DNA from: Hyalomma asiaticum
Lineage: Eukaryota > Arthropoda > Arachnida > Ixodida > Ixodidae
Reading direction: 5' to 3'
DNA length: 64,000 nt
Assembly: GCA_013339685.2 (NCBI GenBank)
Contig: CM023483.1
Span: 149,925,915 to 149,989,914, forward strand
The translations under genes and the position numbers were made by a program. Shown piece by piece: positions 63,121 through 64,000 of the stretch (within the stretch, counting starts at the first letter, position 1; each line of letters begins with the position of its first letter). The notes beneath the pieces were generated by a model, which searched no databases, was not told where the DNA came from, and saw nothing but the letters and a program-made list of their open reading frames with translations.

Positions 63121-64000
63121 TTTTCCGATTCTTTTCTCCGGAAGCCCCCGAAGCCCAAAGTACGGTCGCTAGAATAAAAGCATGCGAGTGGGGGGGGGGG
63201 CGAAGAAAACGGCTGAAGCAGAGATTAAACGAGCCCGGCCTATCTCCGTCGCTCCGATGTGATAACATCACCCCGATCGGGACACCTGCCGTCGAAGCGG
63301 GGAGGAAAGGCCCCACCCGTCTTTAACGAGCATGAAAAGACCGGGGGGGGGGGGTAGTGTCGCTCGGCTGTCAGCTGCCGAGATAGCACTATCTTGGCAG
63401 CCATCAGCGGCTCGTAAACACTTCTACGTGCTGCGCCTTCCCTGGAGCAGCCGTACGTTTTGCAGTGTTACGTTAGATCGTATCCAAAAGAGTTACCGTG
63501 CTAGTTGCATTATATTACATGTTATTACACGACATACTTCTTTTTTATTTTTACGTTTTATGTACTTTGGTTTTGTTGTGGAACTGTTGTACCGGCATGT
63601 TGAGTCTTCGTTATTATAATTATGACGCATCATTCGCGTCGTACTGCTCTAGTCTTTAAAAAAAAAAAAGACTCATCAGCATCAACACGAGTTTCTCCCA
63701 AAAGAACTACAAAAAAAGTACGTATAAGACGCACTGTTGTATAAGACGCGCCTCCGAAAATTTTGGAAAAAAACCGCGTCTTATACACCGGAAAATACGG
63801 TATGTGGGCACTTGCCTTCTGCAACGAGTATTTCCTCTCTAGAGGGAGCCGCACTGTTCTACAGCACAGCATTTAGCAATTGTGCAGCCTAAGCACGCCA
63901 GATGATGCGACACAATGGCCAACGCAGCCCTGAGGCTCATTAAGTCCGTGGTATTACACACATTTTTCTGGCACACAAGCTCAAAATATACTGCGACAAT
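63121..64000. other. Right part of the Tigger nest and flank
   Basis: 63121-63710 shows no motif apart from poly-G runs near 63192 and 63343 and a poly-A/T region near 63657. 63712-63800 is the right terminal repeat of the Tigger-type element. 63803-64000 is unassigned flank. Confidence 0.45.

Larger units (their letters stand above)
61983..63802 (-). mobile_element. Tigger/pogo-type element with TA target duplication, mostly emptied
   Basis: TA at 61983-61984 and 63801-63802 flanks inverted ends: CCGTATTTTCTGGTGTATAA at 61985 and its inverted counterpart (CCGTATTTTCCGGTGTATAA on the minus strand) from 63800. GTATAAGACGC is repeated several times inside each end. A transposase tail remains at 62274-62330. 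Other elements fill the rest (62334, 62533), so the element is a nest and not a simple MITE. Confidence 0.8.

Overview
The window looks like nuclear DNA of a hard tick (Ixodidae, probably metastriate: Rhipicephalus/Dermacentor/Hyalomma type). Pointers are three tRNA-derived SINE copies that resemble, from memory, the tick Ruka SINE, many Penelope-like elements (PLEs), CR1/L2- and RTE-type LINEs, Ty3/gypsy elements with very short LTRs (about 125-190 bp), Tigger-like DNA transposons and a minisatellite element with a GATA tract. No bacterial, organellar or viral gene was recognised.

Only one host gene is seen. Three short minus-strand exons (30866-30975, 15616-15779, 7610-7704) have compatible splice phases and together read as the central part of RIC8 (synembryn), the chaperone/exchange factor of G-protein alpha subunits. 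Transcription runs right to left, so the left half of the window is two long introns (about 15 and 8 kb) and the rest is upstream intron or flank. The first and last parts of the gene were not found. The 8-kb intron appears to use a GC donor.

Layout: 1-1.2 kb, LINE remains; 2.8 kb, three hairpins; 3.5 kb, SINE; 5.4-6.8 kb, Tigger transposase remnant; 7.6 kb, RIC8 exon; 10.3-13.9 kb, gypsy element split by a LINE; 15.4 kb, perfect 71-bp foldback beside a RIC8 exon; 16.8-18.3 kb, two head-to-head PLEs; 18.6-24.1 kb, minisatellite and a gypsy element; 24.2-27.9 kb, decayed gypsy with a PLE foldback in gag; 28 kb, SINE; 30.2 kb, dispersed repeat; 30.9 kb, RIC8 exon; 31.1-38.8 kb, gypsy with both LTRs, holding a full-length RTE element that itself carries a solo LTR; 40.2-44.4 kb, nearly complete CR1-type element whose ORF1 has a 2A ribosome-skipping motif; 44.6-49.2 kb, Mag/K02A2.6-type gypsy split by a repeat with a tRNA-like region, a longer copy of which follows at 49.4-50.3 kb; 50.6 kb, PLE; 52.0-54.0 kb, minisatellite element; 54.6-61.3 kb, four PLE pieces including one nearly intact copy, plus a LINE tail; 62.0-63.8 kb, nested Tigger-type MITEs.

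Most TE reading frames are broken, and nothing suggests that they cooperate with RIC8. The main biological interest is the 2A motif in a tick LINE, the repeated PLE insertion pattern (11-12 bp target duplication, 33-39 nt leader, inverted 3' end), foldbacks at deletion scars, and the minisatellite element bounded by inverted repeats. All family names come from reading motifs; no search was run.
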